A stretch of 64,000 bases of DNA, taken from NCBI RefSeq assembly GCF_007004655.1, contig NZ_ML660100.1, positions 50,553 through 114,552 of the forward strand. Reading direction: 5' to 3'. A model generated the notes under the pieces. The model worked only from the letters and a program-made list of their open reading frames with translations. It did no database searches and was not told the DNA's origin. A program made the position numbers and the translations under genes. Positions 16,727-24,352 of the stretch are shown piece by piece; the first letter of the stretch is position 1; each line of letters opens with the position of its first letter. Source of the DNA: Exilibacterium tricleocarpae (GTDB lineage Bacteria; Pseudomonadota; Gammaproteobacteria; Pseudomonadales; Cellvibrionaceae).

Positions 16727-16760
16727 ACTGCCTGGTATTTGGTGCTCATACTGCCTGGTA
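16715..16760. repeat. Perfect 23-bp tandem duplication across a start codon
   Basis: The 23-bp unit at 16715-16737 is repeated exactly at 16738-16760. Each copy contains the response regulator's translation start region. Because 23 is not a multiple of three, the upstream copy of the start is out of frame with the gene. Confidence 0.95.
16723..16749 (-). CDS. Upstream mini-ORF (8 codons) coupled to the response regulator gene
   Basis: The outer copy of the duplicated start region gives ATG at 16747-16749. It reads MSTKYQAV and stops at TGA 16723-16725, which overlaps the real ATG (16724-16726) as ATGA. A ribosome using the outer start would end exactly on the authentic start. This is predicted from sequence only. 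Confidence 0.4.
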   Translation of the reverse strand: MSTKYQAV

Positions 16761-16926
16761 ATAGATAAATCGCGGTCCGGTGTCAGCAGTTAGTATACGT
16801 TATTTCGCCGCACCTTATCACAGATGCCTGGTACCCCGGCGCCGTAGAGTTCTCGATGTTTGTGTGTAATCATGTGGTTGCAGTAGTCAACTGCCGTTTA
16901 CGTGAATTGATACAAAGAAGGCGACC

Positions 16927-18543
16927 ATGGACCAAACGACACGCCTACCGGAGCGCTCCGGCATCCCTGCGAATGAGGCGGCGCCACGCATCCGGGCCGT
17001 TGTATTCTGGCCGCCGTTTGCGCTGTTGGGTGTGGCGGTGGTGTCCAGCTTTTTTAACCTCGAGGGGTTTTTAACAACCACCTCCCGGATTAACGATTGG
17101 ATTCTGACCCATTTTTCCTGGCTTTTCAGCCTCTCGGCCCTGCTGCTGCTGTTGACTCTGGTGTGGGTCTACTTTTCGCCGATCGCCTCCGTCAGGCTGG
17201 GCGGCGAGCAGGCGCAACCTCTGCTGAGCCGCTGGCGTTGGTTTGCGATTACCCTGTGTACGACGATTGCCACCGGCATCCTGTTTTGGGGTACTGCCGA
17301 GCCGATGTTTCATTTACACGCGCCGCCGCAGTCCCTAGAGCTTGCCTCCGGCTCGCCGGAAGCGGCGCGCTTTGCACTGTCCACCCTGTTTTTGCATTGG
17401 TCTTTTACCCCCTACGCTATCTATACTGTACCGGCGCTGACCTTCGCATTGGTGTACTACAATCTAAACAAGCCGTTTTCACTCGGTTCGGCCCTGAGCC
17501 CGGTTCTCGGATCATGGACACAGGGGCGCGGTGGTCAGGTGGTCGATGCCATCGCCCTCTACGCCCTGGTTGCGGGTATGTCAGCCTCGCTCGGCGCCGG
17601 TGTGCTGACGTTGTCGGGCGGTCTGGACAATTTGTTCGGGATTGGCTCGGGCCCCTCGACCCGCGCCTTGGTTACGACGTTGATAGTAGCAACCTTTATC
17701 ATCTCGGCGGTCAGCGGTCTGCACCGGGGAATATCGCGGTTGTCGAATATCAACATCAGGCTGTTTTTCGGTTATTGCCTGTTCGTGTTTTTGTTCGGCC
17801 CGACACTGTTTATTCTGGAAGTGGGGGTGGAGAGTTTTGGCGAGTATTTGTCGGAATTCTTTAGCCGAAGTCTGTATACCGGTGCCGCTGCCGCCGACCC
17901 CTGGCCAAAATCCTGGACTATTTTCTACTGGGCCAACTGGTTTGCCTGGGCGCCCATTACGGCGATGTTTTTGGGGAAGATTGCCCGCGGTTACACGGTG
18001 AGGGAGTTTATTCAGGTCAATATGGTGTTACCGGCCCTGTTTGCCTGTGTGTGGATGTCGGTGTTTGGCGGCACGGCGCTGCAGATGGACATAAGCGAGA
18101 ACGGTGCCCTGTATCAAGTATTACAGACCAAGGGCGGAGAAGCGGTGATCTATGCCATTTTTGACCGCTTGCCCCTGGCCGGCATCACTGTCGCCGTGTT
18201 CGTTTTTATTACTTTTTTGTCCTATGTCACCGCGGCGGATTCCAATACCGAGGCGATGAGTCAACTCTGTACCCGCTCCTCGCCAAATGAGCCCGAACTC
18301 AATGAAAGCCGTTCTGTCAGGCTGCGCTTGAAATTTGCCTGGGGTGTTGCCATCGGTATCGTGGCCTGGGTTATGGTCAGCTTTGCCAATATAGATGGTA
18401 TCAGAATGATGTCCAACCTCGGGGGCCTGCCCGCCATGTTTATTATTCTGATTATCAATTTTGCGCTGATCAAGCTGGTGCGGCAGTTTTCTCACAACAG
18501 TTCTCAAAACAGTTCGCAAAATAACTTGTCGCCCCGTCAATAA
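16927..18543 (+). CDS. BCCT family transporter (betaine/carnitine/choline type)
   Basis: 538 residues with about 12 hydrophobic segments. Family marks are FWGTAEPMFH after TM3, the YNLNKPFSLGSAL segment, and the WANWFAWAPITAMFLGKIA stretch that corresponds to the substrate and coupling region of BetP/CaiT. These proteins import quaternary ammonium or related zwitterionic solutes with Na+ or H+. Substrate cannot be read safely. No choline oxidation genes are nearby. Short termini suggest no large osmosensory domain. Expected to serve osmoprotection in a marine cell. Confidence 0.95.
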   Translation: MDQTTRLPERSGIPANEAAPRIRAVVFWPPFALLGVAVVSSFFNLEGFLTTTSRINDWILTHFSWLFSLSALLLLLTLVWVYFSPIASVRLGGEQAQPLLSRWRWFAITLCTTIATGILFWGTAEPMFHLHAPPQSLELASGSPEAARFALSTLFLHWSFTPYAIYTVPALTFALVYYNLNKPFSLGSALSPVLGSWTQGRGGQVVDAIALYALVAGMSASLGAGVLTLSGGLDNLFGIGSGPSTRALVTTLIVATFIISAVSGLHRGISRLSNINIRLFFGYCLFVFLFGPTLFILEVGVESFGEYLSEFFSRSLYTGAAAADPWPKSWTIFYWANWFAWAPITAMFLGKIARGYTVREFIQVNMVLPALFACVWMSVFGGTALQMDISENGALYQVLQTKGGEAVIYAIFDRLPLAGITVAVFVFITFLSYVTAADSNTEAMSQLCTRSSPNEPELNESRSVRLRLKFAWGVAIGIVAWVMVSFANIDGIRMMSNLGGLPAMFIILIINFALIKLVRQFSHNSSQNSSQNNLSPRQ

Positions 18544-18551
18544 CCGGGCGC

Positions 18552-18586
18552 AAAAAAGGCCTAACCCCGGTGGGACGGGGTTAGGC
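18552..18586 (-). terminator. Rho-independent terminator of yebG
   Basis: On the minus strand a 10-bp stem GCCTAACCCC/GGGGTTAGGC (18559-18568 with 18577-18586) and 8-nt loop are followed by six T residues (18552-18557). It lies 10 nt beyond the yebG stop codon and also separates it from the convergent BCCT gene. Confidence 0.9.
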
Positions 18587-18596
18587 AAGGTATCTA

Positions 18597-18875
18597 TTAT
18601 TGGTTGGCAACTAGGGGGGTGACGGTGGATGCGTCGTGTTGCTCCAATAATAGCTCAGGTTTGCCCTTACAGGCCTTGGCCAGCAGATCGCGTCGTTCCG
18701 CGAGCAGCAAACCAATGGATTCGCTGACGGATTCGTCAATTTTAGGTATGTGGTTTTCTATCAGGCTGGTGATATTAGCGGCCAGTTCCAACATTTTGTC
18801 GTGATCTTCTGCATCTTTTTTGTTGTCGAACATAGCCCCGTCCCGATCGCATTTCCACACTGCCACAACAGCCAT
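18597..18875 (-). CDS. yebG: YebG-family DNA damage-inducible protein
   Basis: 92 residues matching YebG in size and pattern: MAVVAVWKCDRDG, FDNKKDAEDHDKMLELA, and a helix LLLAERRDLLAKACKGKPE. In E. coli yebG is a LexA-controlled SOS gene whose biochemical role is unclear. The ATG at 18873-18875 is chosen because it gives the YebG N-terminus and follows AGGAGAG; the frame is open upstream to 19097 but runs through the operator. A LexA-like box lies 18-36 nt before the start and a terminator follows the stop, giving a compact single-gene SOS unit. Confidence 0.85.
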   Translation of the reverse strand: MAVVAVWKCDRDGAMFDNKKDAEDHDKMLELAANITSLIENHIPKIDESVSESIGLLLAERRDLLAKACKGKPELLLEQHDASTVTPLVANQ

Positions 18876-18892
18876 TTTTGCTCTCCTGTCGA

Positions 18893-18911
18893 TATGTATG
18901 GATATACAGTA
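18893..18911 (-). promoter_or_regulatory. LexA (SOS) box of yebG
   Basis: Read on the minus strand the site is TACTGTATATCCATACATA. It fits the gammaproteobacterial CTG-N10-CAG palindrome with one mismatch in the right half (CAT for CAG). Its position just upstream of yebG is that expected for repression by LexA. Confidence 0.7.
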
Positions 18912-19380
18912 TTCGCTTCGCCGCGAAACGTCAACCCCGTTTTGTGCCAAACTGCCAAAAACTGCTAAGGCGTTCGCAAACTCCACCTGTACTGGCGGTC
19001 CCTGCATGGGTTTTCCGCCGTCTATATTCGGTTGACTTTTGTCGCTGCCACAAAAAGCATGGTCGCTGCAACAAAAAGTGCATGTAAGTAAACCCACTAA
19101 GAGACATTAACTATAAAAAGTGCCGTTTGAATCCTAAATCAGCTTCGGCATCAATCAGATATTGCGGTTTGATCGTGCGGGGTTTAACCGAGGCCTTTGA
19201 AGCGCCGGATCGCTTGAGTGTCCGACTGCAGGGACAGCCGTCCGTGCAACAGGTGGAACTGCAGCGGGAGTTGCAAGACTTAAGACGCGGCAGAGCCGGC
19301 GTGGTGAGAGGTCTGGCCGCGCCGCCGCCTGTTTTGCCGCCCGACGCCAGCCCCAACCCCGGGTATTGATGCTCCCGGGT
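18912..19380. other. Spacer upstream of yebG without confident gene
   Basis: 469 nt. Overlapping frames exist on both strands (about 19111-19369), but neither has a convincing ribosome-binding site or recognisable product. The rightward one begins with TTG and ends in a proline-rich tail. I treat it as non-coding or decayed. Confidence 0.35.
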
Positions 19381-19560
19381 TCAGCGTCGCGGTCCCAGGA
19401 AAAACCAAAGCAGCAGACCGATTACCGGTAACAGGAGCACCAACAGGATCCACATGACCTTGTGCCCACCGGAGATACTGCTCTGAATGGTCTTGATGAT
19501 GACGTAGATATTAAGAATAAAGACGATAAAGCCCAGTATACCCGTTACTTCTATAGACAT
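19381..19560 (-). CDS. Small two-TM membrane protein, PLDc_N-like
   Basis: 59 residues, ATG at 19558-19560 behind AGGAGA. Two hydrophobic helices (GILGFIVFILNIYVIIKTI and VMWILLVLLLPVIGLLLWFF) flank a short loop and end in GPRR. This is the pattern of the phospholipase D N-terminal-like (PLDc_N) small membrane domain also found as stand-alone proteins. Function unknown. It lies in a run of small leftward envelope genes. Confidence 0.8.
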   Translation of the reverse strand: MSIEVTGILGFIVFILNIYVIIKTIQSSISGGHKVMWILLVLLLPVIGLLLWFFLGPRR

Positions 19561-19650
19561 TTTTTTTCTCCTGTGGTGTCTGCATAAGCTTATTGTTGAC
19601 TTGGATACTACCAAAACAGGCCGTATCTGTCCTTGCTGCGACGCCGGGGT

Positions 19651-20001
19651 TCAGGTGTCCGCAGGCAGGCGCCTGTGGTTTTCAAGTAGTTCGGCATTTT
19701 TTTGATTGGCTTTCCAGACGAAATCGAACAGGTCGCCCACGATGGGAATCGCGCCCACGACCGTGTCAATCAGGATATTCGCCAGCATGCGCCACAGGAC
19801 TGTTTTGGGCACACCCAGTTTGACTGCCTGATAGAAAATCCAGGCCGACAGGCCGCCGCCGATGGCGTCGCCGACACCCGGGATCAAGCCGATAACCCCG
19901 TCGAGCCCGATACGATAGCCGCCTGGCAGGGGAATGCTGCTGTCGAGCAGCCAACTCAGGCTGCCTGGTTTTTTGCCTGCCGCTTGGGTTTTCGCCGCCA
20001 T
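19651..20001 (-). CDS. DUF4112 domain membrane protein
   Basis: 116 residues from ATG 19999-20001 (GGAAG upstream). Family marks are SSIPLPGGYRIGLDGVIGL, IPGVGDAIGGGLSAW and the closing GAIPIVGDLFDFVWKANQKN. The two amphipathic or hydrophobic parts suggest membrane association. DUF4112 proteins have no known activity. An earlier in-frame start at 20058 would add 19 residues without family character. Confidence 0.85.
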   Translation of the reverse strand: MAAKTQAAGKKPGSLSWLLDSSIPLPGGYRIGLDGVIGLIPGVGDAIGGGLSAWIFYQAVKLGVPKTVLWRMLANILIDTVVGAIPIVGDLFDFVWKANQKNAELLENHRRLPADT

Positions 20002-20150
20002 AAGCTTCCATAGATTGCGTAGCCGCGACTGACTGTCCCGGCATCCGTGTCCCGGCATCCGGGTAGCGCACCGCCCGGTGAGCGGCGCGCTACCCTTAGT
20101 GCGTCAATGCAAACCGGAACTATGCCGGCAGCCTGGTTTAGACGCCAAGA

Positions 20151-20468
20151 CTATTTCACAATGATATTGTTTTCAACATCGGCTACACCGGCGACCTCTC
20201 GCGCCAGGGTTTCCGCCCGTGCCCGTTGGGCCGCGGTATCGACAAATCCGCTGAGCTGAACATCACCTTTAAAGGTCTCGACTTCGATGGCAAAGCCGGA
20301 AACGTCCGGTGACTTCAGCAGCGAAGTCTTGACCTTGGTGGTTATCACGCTGTCATCCAGGTATTCCCCGGTGCTCTCTTGTGTCGCGCTGCCGGCGCAC
20401 GCGGCCAACAGGCCGACGAGGATGAGTGATAACAGCAGGGCTGTGGTTTTTCTAACGGTGGTAACCAT
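20151..20468 (-). CDS. BON-domain lipoprotein
   Basis: 105 residues. A lipoprotein signal peptide (MVTTVRKTTALLLSLILVG, lipobox LAAC) places it in the periplasm, probably anchored in a membrane. One BON domain follows (about 40-105): DDSVITTKVKTSLL, VETFKGDVQLSGFV and AGVADVENNIIVK. Such OsmY/YraP-type proteins bind phospholipid surfaces and support envelope integrity. ATG 20466-20468 is chosen because GGAGA lies eight nt upstream and the signal peptide starts there. Confidence 0.92.
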   Translation of the reverse strand: MVTTVRKTTALLLSLILVGLLAACAGSATQESTGEYLDDSVITTKVKTSLLKSPDVSGFAIEVETFKGDVQLSGFVDTAAQRARAETLAREVAGVADVENNIIVK

Positions 20469-20484
20469 GATTTCAATCTCCAAT

Positions 20485-20787
20485 TTAGTAATTACGTAGT
20501 TTTGCGTATCTTGTTACCCACAAAAAATGTTTATCGGCTTGCAATTTTGTTGAATACCCTGGTGTCTCCCCCAGTCGATCCTTCATGCCAGCCTTAAGGT
20601 TTTTCTCATCGTTGTCAAAAACCCAGACAAAAGTCCCGTAGGTCAGTGTGAAACCCGAGGTTGGGTACAGCTTTCCCAGATCGTGCGCGGCAGGGATGCC
20701 GCGCTCAAGCCCCCAGCGCCGGACTTGCCTGCAGGGGTTAAGGGGGGACGCCCAATCCGGGTCTGGAAAAGCCGTGCCCAACCTCAA
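20485..20787 (-). CDS. Possible small hypothetical protein
   Basis: A leftward frame of 100 codons opening with TTG. The C-terminal two thirds are aromatic-rich and protein-like (GFTLTYGTFVWVFDNDEKN, KHFLWVTRYAKLRNY). The N-terminal part is rich in Pro, Trp and Arg and less convincing. The stop lies 16 nt before the BON lipoprotein start. No family is recognised; it may be a decayed gene or a chance frame. An internal ATG (GMKDRLGETPG) is the only internal methionine. Confidence 0.25.
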   Translation of the reverse strand: MRLGTAFPDPDWASPLNPCRQVRRWGLERGIPAAHDLGKLYPTSGFTLTYGTFVWVFDNDEKNLKAGMKDRLGETPGYSTKLQADKHFLWVTRYAKLRNY

Positions 20788-20875
20788 GCGCCCCGGTTCT
20801 CAAACAGAGTACTGTTGCAAAACAAATGAGTTGTAAGTAATTACACGCGCTTTGTATCTATTACAGCATGTTTGC

Positions 20876-21442
20876 CTAGAAAACAAACTGCGCCGACACT
20901 GAAAAGATATCCAACTCCGGATCGAAGTTGTCATCGAGTTCATAGCGATCGTATTCCACTCTCAGATCGACATTATCGGTGAGCCTGAACTTTGCGCCGA
21001 CGCCATAGAAGACGTCGTCGCCGTCAAGTTTGTCGTCGACGCCGATAACGTCTAAATCAAACGGTACTGAACCGCTGATATCAGCTTCCCAGGCGAACCA
21101 GCCCAGCTTGCCGAACAGTGAGAAGGATTCCCCCAGCGGCGCCGACAAAACCGCAGCGAGTGAAAAGCCGTCAATATCGGCATCGAGGTCGCTGTCGGTC
21201 GCTTCGTCGAAGTTTAAATAGGCCAATTCGACACCCAGGTGCTCAGTAAACTTGCCACCGGCGAATAGCTTGATAACACCCTGTTCGTCCTCGAAATCGG
21301 TATCGATATCGTCGTTGTCAAATTCAAACTTGTAGAGACCGTAACCACCCCCGACGTAGAACTCCGGGGCCTCCGCTTGCGCCATCGATGAAGTCAGTAC
21401 CAACAGACCGGATGCCCACAGTGTTTTCCGAAAGTTATTCAC
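20876..21442 (-). CDS. Outer-membrane beta-barrel protein (OmpA/OmpW-size porin-like)
   Basis: 188 residues beginning with GTG at 21440-21442, six nt after GGAGTG. The signal peptide ends at SSMAQA. Alternating strands follow (YVGGGYGLYKFEFDND, HLGVELAYLNFDEA, DNVDLRVEYDRYEL), and the chain ends in SVSAQFVF, with the C-terminal Phe typical of barrels assembled by BAM. Size and strand number suggest an eight-stranded barrel. The loops are very acidic (DNDDIDTDFEDEQ, SDLDADID), consistent with a marine envelope. Ligand unknown. ATG starts further upstream lie in the tandem-repeat leader and are not needed. Confidence 0.88.
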   Translation of the reverse strand: MNNFRKTLWASGLLVLTSSMAQAEAPEFYVGGGYGLYKFEFDNDDIDTDFEDEQGVIKLFAGGKFTEHLGVELAYLNFDEATDSDLDADIDGFSLAAVLSAPLGESFSLFGKLGWFAWEADISGSVPFDLDVIGVDDKLDGDDVFYGVGAKFRLTDNVDLRVEYDRYELDDNFDPELDIFSVSAQFVF

Positions 21443-21502
21443 AAATATCACTCCTATTTCAGTTTCATACATGAACTTAAAAATCTGCGAGGGTTCTTTA
21501 GC

Positions 21503-21553
21503 AGGATATATGCCAGCGCAGGATATATGCCAGCGCAGGATATATGCCAGCCG
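21503..21553. repeat. Three 17-bp tandem repeats
   Basis: AGGATATATGCCAGCGC occurs at 21503-21519 and 21520-21536, with a third copy at 21537-21553 that differs in its last bases. The repeats lie 60-110 nt upstream of the outer-membrane protein start, within its probable leader or promoter. Confidence 0.93.
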
Positions 21554-21735
21554 AGAGATCAGTGCGGCGAATGCTGTACGAGTGAACATGCTGGGTGTAG
21601 AGGTAATGGCATTTAACCAAGTAAAGGAGTGCCAATTTACCGGCGTTTTTAAAAAAGATTGGTAAAGGTAGTGTAAAGGTCGATAAGCCGTGCAAATCCT
21701 TTTAAGTAAGTATTGTTAGGGTGTAGGGGCTTTTA

Positions 21736-21844
21736 AACCGGTAAGAGCCCTAAAAGGGCTATATAAGCCGGTTGCCCATCGGGCTTTCCCGGTAGTCGGA
21801 AAGCGCTGGCAGTATTCAGTTTGTTGGAATTTTTACCGATGGGC
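21736..21844. other. Structured intergenic element (candidate RNA)
   Basis: Two adjacent hairpins are visible. The first pairs AACCGG (21736-21741) with CCGGTT (21768-21773) and holds an inner AGCCC/GGGCT stem (21746-21750, 21756-21760). The second starts at the next base: GCCCATCGG (21774-21782) pairs with CCGATGGGC (21836-21844) and encloses CTTTCC/GGAAAG (21784-21789, 21798-21803). Back-to-back nested helices in an 0.9-kb gene-free gap suggest RNA structure, but the strand is undetermined. Confidence 0.4.
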
Positions 21845-22118
21845 TGCAAAAAATACATAAAAAACAGTACTGGTCTACTGACTTTAGCGGGACGCTGTTG
21901 GTTGGCATTTTATTTGCTGTTTTAGTTCCCGGCGGACGATGCCGTCAACAGTTGATAGATGCAGTAAGCAACTATTGGCAGATTGTATTGCAATGTATTC
22001 GCTACCGAAGCGTTGTGGCCGGTAATGATAGAGGTGGAATAGACTGGTTGTCGTGATTACTGCTGACACAACGCGTTCATTACACAACTTGGCAATCTCT
22101 CCAGTAGTTGTGATCTTT

Positions 22119-22144
22119 AACCCGGCTCAGGCCGGGTTCTTTTT
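22119..22144 (+). terminator. Orphan rho-independent terminator
   Basis: A perfect 8-bp stem AACCCGGC/GCCGGGTT with TCAG loop (22119-22138) is followed by CTTTTT on the plus strand. No plus-strand gene lies upstream for more than 3 kb (the nearest is the BCCT transporter), so it may end a small non-coding transcript. Confidence 0.7.
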
Positions 22145-22336
22145 GTGATGCCTGTTAACGGATAGTGATAGCGCGTCACGGTCAACGAACGCTCGTGTGG
22201 TCCAATGCCCGCAGGTGGCTGGTAGAGGAGAAGAGACGATAAGCGGTCGCCGTTTATCGGCGGGGATAACCCGGTATGTGCCGCCCGGTGCGCACGGGCT
22301 TTTATGCAGGACAGCACACCCCGGGATTGTAGAGTT
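22145..22336. other. Remainder of gene-free gap
   Basis: Completes the 894-nt gap 21443-22336 between the outer-membrane protein and the glycine-zipper gene. Apart from the repeats, the structured element and the orphan terminator, I see no coding signal; small leftward frames here have no recognisable product. Confidence 0.4.
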
Positions 22337-22828
22337 TTAGTGTATGGATTTGGCGCCGGTGTTCTCAAAGATTTCTTTCACCAGATCGACGTGATTGTCG
22401 TGGGCATCGACCATAATTAAGATATTTCCGCTGTCGACTTCATCGGAAACCACTTTAGCCTCGTTTTCAGACAGACCGGCACCGATTAGCCCGCCGGCCA
22501 GGCCGCCCACCGCGCCGCCGGCACCTGCTCCCGCCAGTGCGGCGAGAATCGGGCCCGCGGCAACGAGACCGATGCCGGGTGCCGCGACCGCACCGACAGC
22601 GGTCAGGCCCGCCGCGATCGCGCCCAGCGTACCGCCGACCGCAGCGCCTGCGGAGGCCCCTTCGGGCGCCTTGGTGTTCACCTCTATATCGAAGTGCTTA
22701 CCCTTGGACGTTTCGTTAACGATCACGCTGATATCGTCGCGCAGCACGCCTGCCTGATTGGAAAGCTTGTCAACGGCCAGCGCCGCTGCGCTATATTCTT
22801 TATACAAACCCAGTACTTGTTTACTCAT
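22337..22828 (-). CDS. Glycine-zipper general-stress-like protein
   Basis: 163 residues behind AAGGAAA. Two flanking alpha/beta segments (QVLGLYKEYSAAALAVDKL and ILIMVDAHDNHVDLVKEIFE) resemble halves of a ferredoxin-like domain as in YflT/GspM-type general stress proteins. They enclose a long Gly/Ala zipper (about 62-130, GAAVGGTLGAIAAGLTAVG and more) that probably inserts in the membrane. No enzymatic residues are evident. It is co-oriented with, and 51 nt downstream of, the DUF1328 gene, so the two are probably one transcript for envelope stress. Confidence 0.82.
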   Translation of the reverse strand: MSKQVLGLYKEYSAAALAVDKLSNQAGVLRDDISVIVNETSKGKHFDIEVNTKAPEGASAGAAVGGTLGAIAAGLTAVGAVAAPGIGLVAAGPILAALAGAGAGGAVGGLAGGLIGAGLSENEAKVVSDEVDSGNILIMVDAHDNHVDLVKEIFENTGAKSIH

Positions 22829-22879
22829 AGTGTGTTTTCCTTGTGGATGAAATGTTGATTGACGATAGGATCGGGCACT

Positions 22880-23047
22880 TTACTGCCCGCGGGGAACACT
22901 CCCCCTGATAGCAAACATAATAGCCAGCGCTAAACCAAAGACGGCTATGACCCAGGCCATATTGGTAGCCGCACCGACGATGCCGGTAAACCCCAACAAC
23001 CCTGCCACTATCGCAATGACAAAGAAGATAACAGCCCAAGTGATCAT
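22880..23047 (-). CDS. DUF1328 (YtjA-type) small membrane protein
   Basis: 55 residues, missed by larger-ORF searches. Translation of the minus strand gives MITWAVIFFVIAIVAGLLGF followed by TGIVGAATNMAWVIAVFGL and a basic end RGSVPRGQ. Two hydrophobic helices and the MITWA(V/L)IF start are characteristic of DUF1328 proteins. The ATG at 23045-23047 has AGGG a few bases upstream. Function is unknown; the family often sits next to stress-induced envelope genes, as here. Confidence 0.9.
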   Translation of the reverse strand: MITWAVIFFVIAIVAGLLGFTGIVGAATNMAWVIAVFGLALAIMFAIRGSVPRGQ

Positions 23048-23384
23048 AATATTTCCCTGACAACGGTAATGATAAGCCGCGGTAGAACCCGTATGGCTAT
23101 GACTGACTATACGATGGTGTTAGCAATACCTATGCCAGATGCCCGGGTGTGTTTTGAAGTTACAGTGACACGCGAAGTTGGTATCGCAGAGGTTGATTTA
23201 AACCAACCGAACGGTGGATATGCCGGATCGGATCGGTTGGCAATGCTGTCGGTATGTCTTCAGCGTCGATAGGCTGATGCGCACGTTTGCCTGCCATGAC
23301 TCATCGAAATCCCATACCCGATCAGGTCTGGGTTATTACAGCTGATACGTGCTGAGGCTGCCACCGGGTCCGGTGGTCACCCGG
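23048..23384. other. Spacer between DUF1328 and the glycosyltransferase
   Basis: 337 nt with no convincing gene; a 67-codon rightward frame (23069-23272) has no domain and an unlikely start. A CCACCGG/CCGGTGG hairpin near 23358-23374 lies just past the glycosyltransferase stop but lacks a T-run on either strand. Confidence 0.35.
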
Positions 23385-24290
23385 TTATCCGATGTGTTTT
23401 TCCGTTTCCGCCAGGGCGCTTTCGCATACACTCATCCAGCTGCCGGTAAGCAGTTTCGTCATCCACCTGTCCCGATGCTTGTCAATCATATATTTGAGAT
23501 TGTCCGAACTGCTGGATGTCTTGTGGGGCGTGTTCTTGTGATGCGGGTAGTGAATGGACAGCACTTGATCCAGCATAACGAACTCGTGGCCGGCTTGATG
23601 AAGCCGATAGCCGAATTCGACATCCTCCCCTCCCCATGAGGTAAACCACTCATCGAATCCGTTGAGGCGATCGGCGGCGCGTCTCCTCAGCGACACATGC
23701 CCGGCCCAGAAGATGATCCAGGGGATCGGGAATCCCGCGATATCGAAATTTCTCATTTTGAAATAATCGTAGCGGCAATCCTGAACCTCGGGAATATCCG
23801 TCATTATGTCAAGCGCCTTGTCAACCGTCTGCTGTTGCAACAGTTCCACGATGGTGTCGGACGCACTCAAGGCTACTTCCTCGACGCCATGAGATAATCC
23901 CACTATCACCGAATCAAATTTTTCATAGTGTTTAATCAAGTGCGTTTCCAACAATCTCGATCCCGCCAGGATTCCCGAGTCCAATAGCAGTAGAATCTCT
24001 TTGGCGGCCGCTGCTATACCGATATTCCGGGCCCTTGATACTCGGAAGCCGTCATCGGGCGTATAGAGATATTTAATATTCGAATGCACCGCCTGGTATT
24101 GTTTGACGGCTTCGCCGGTGCTGTCATTGGAGCCGTCATCAACCACTATAATTTCATAGCACTCAGCCGCAAGCGTTTGCTTGAGCAGAGAATCGATGGT
24201 GCGCTTTAACAGCTCTACTTTGTTGTAGGTCGGCACTATGACCGATATTCCGTATGATTCGCCCGCTTTATCCATGCTTTGATTTACCAT
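23385..24290 (-). CDS. GT2 family glycosyltransferase
   Basis: 301 residues. The GT-A fold begins with ISVIVPTYNKVELLKRTIDSL and IIVVDDGSNDSTG. The metal-binding DxD equivalent is probably in the LLLLDSGILAG segment, followed by the acceptor part FWAGHVSLRRRAAD and WGGEDVEFGYRLHQAG, typical of the GT2/galactosyltransferase C-terminal (GT27-like) region with the catalytic ED. No TM, so cytosolic. Last gene of the leftward NRPS-RND run, 62 nt after the RND permease. It may glycosylate the cluster product; the sugar donor is unknown. Confidence 0.9.
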   Translation of the reverse strand: MVNQSMDKAGESYGISVIVPTYNKVELLKRTIDSLLKQTLAAECYEIIVVDDGSNDSTGEAVKQYQAVHSNIKYLYTPDDGFRVSRARNIGIAAAAKEILLLLDSGILAGSRLLETHLIKHYEKFDSVIVGLSHGVEEVALSASDTIVELLQQQTVDKALDIMTDIPEVQDCRYDYFKMRNFDIAGFPIPWIIFWAGHVSLRRRAADRLNGFDEWFTSWGGEDVEFGYRLHQAGHEFVMLDQVLSIHYPHHKNTPHKTSSSSDNLKYMIDKHRDRWMTKLLTGSWMSVCESALAETEKHIG

Positions 24291-24352
24291 GCTCAGTTCT
24301 CCTATCCATTAGCGTCCGGCACCAGACTTAGTGTAAGTTCTGCTGCAACCCC

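Noticed and set aside
19111-19369. Overlapping small ORFs on both strands upstream of the PLDc_N-like gene
   Set aside because: Poor starts, low-complexity composition and no recognisable product.
20485-20787. Confident gene call for the 100-codon frame
   Set aside because: TTG start, unconvincing N-terminal half and no family; listed only as a low-confidence CDS.
21736-21844. c-di-GMP (GEMM) riboswitch
   Set aside because: The ACCGATGG end is suggestive, but the ACGCACAGGGC core of GEMM-I is absent; kept only as an unassigned structured element.
22117-22368. Leftward 83-codon frame next to the glycine-zipper gene
   Set aside because: It overlaps the orphan terminator and has no protein-like pattern.
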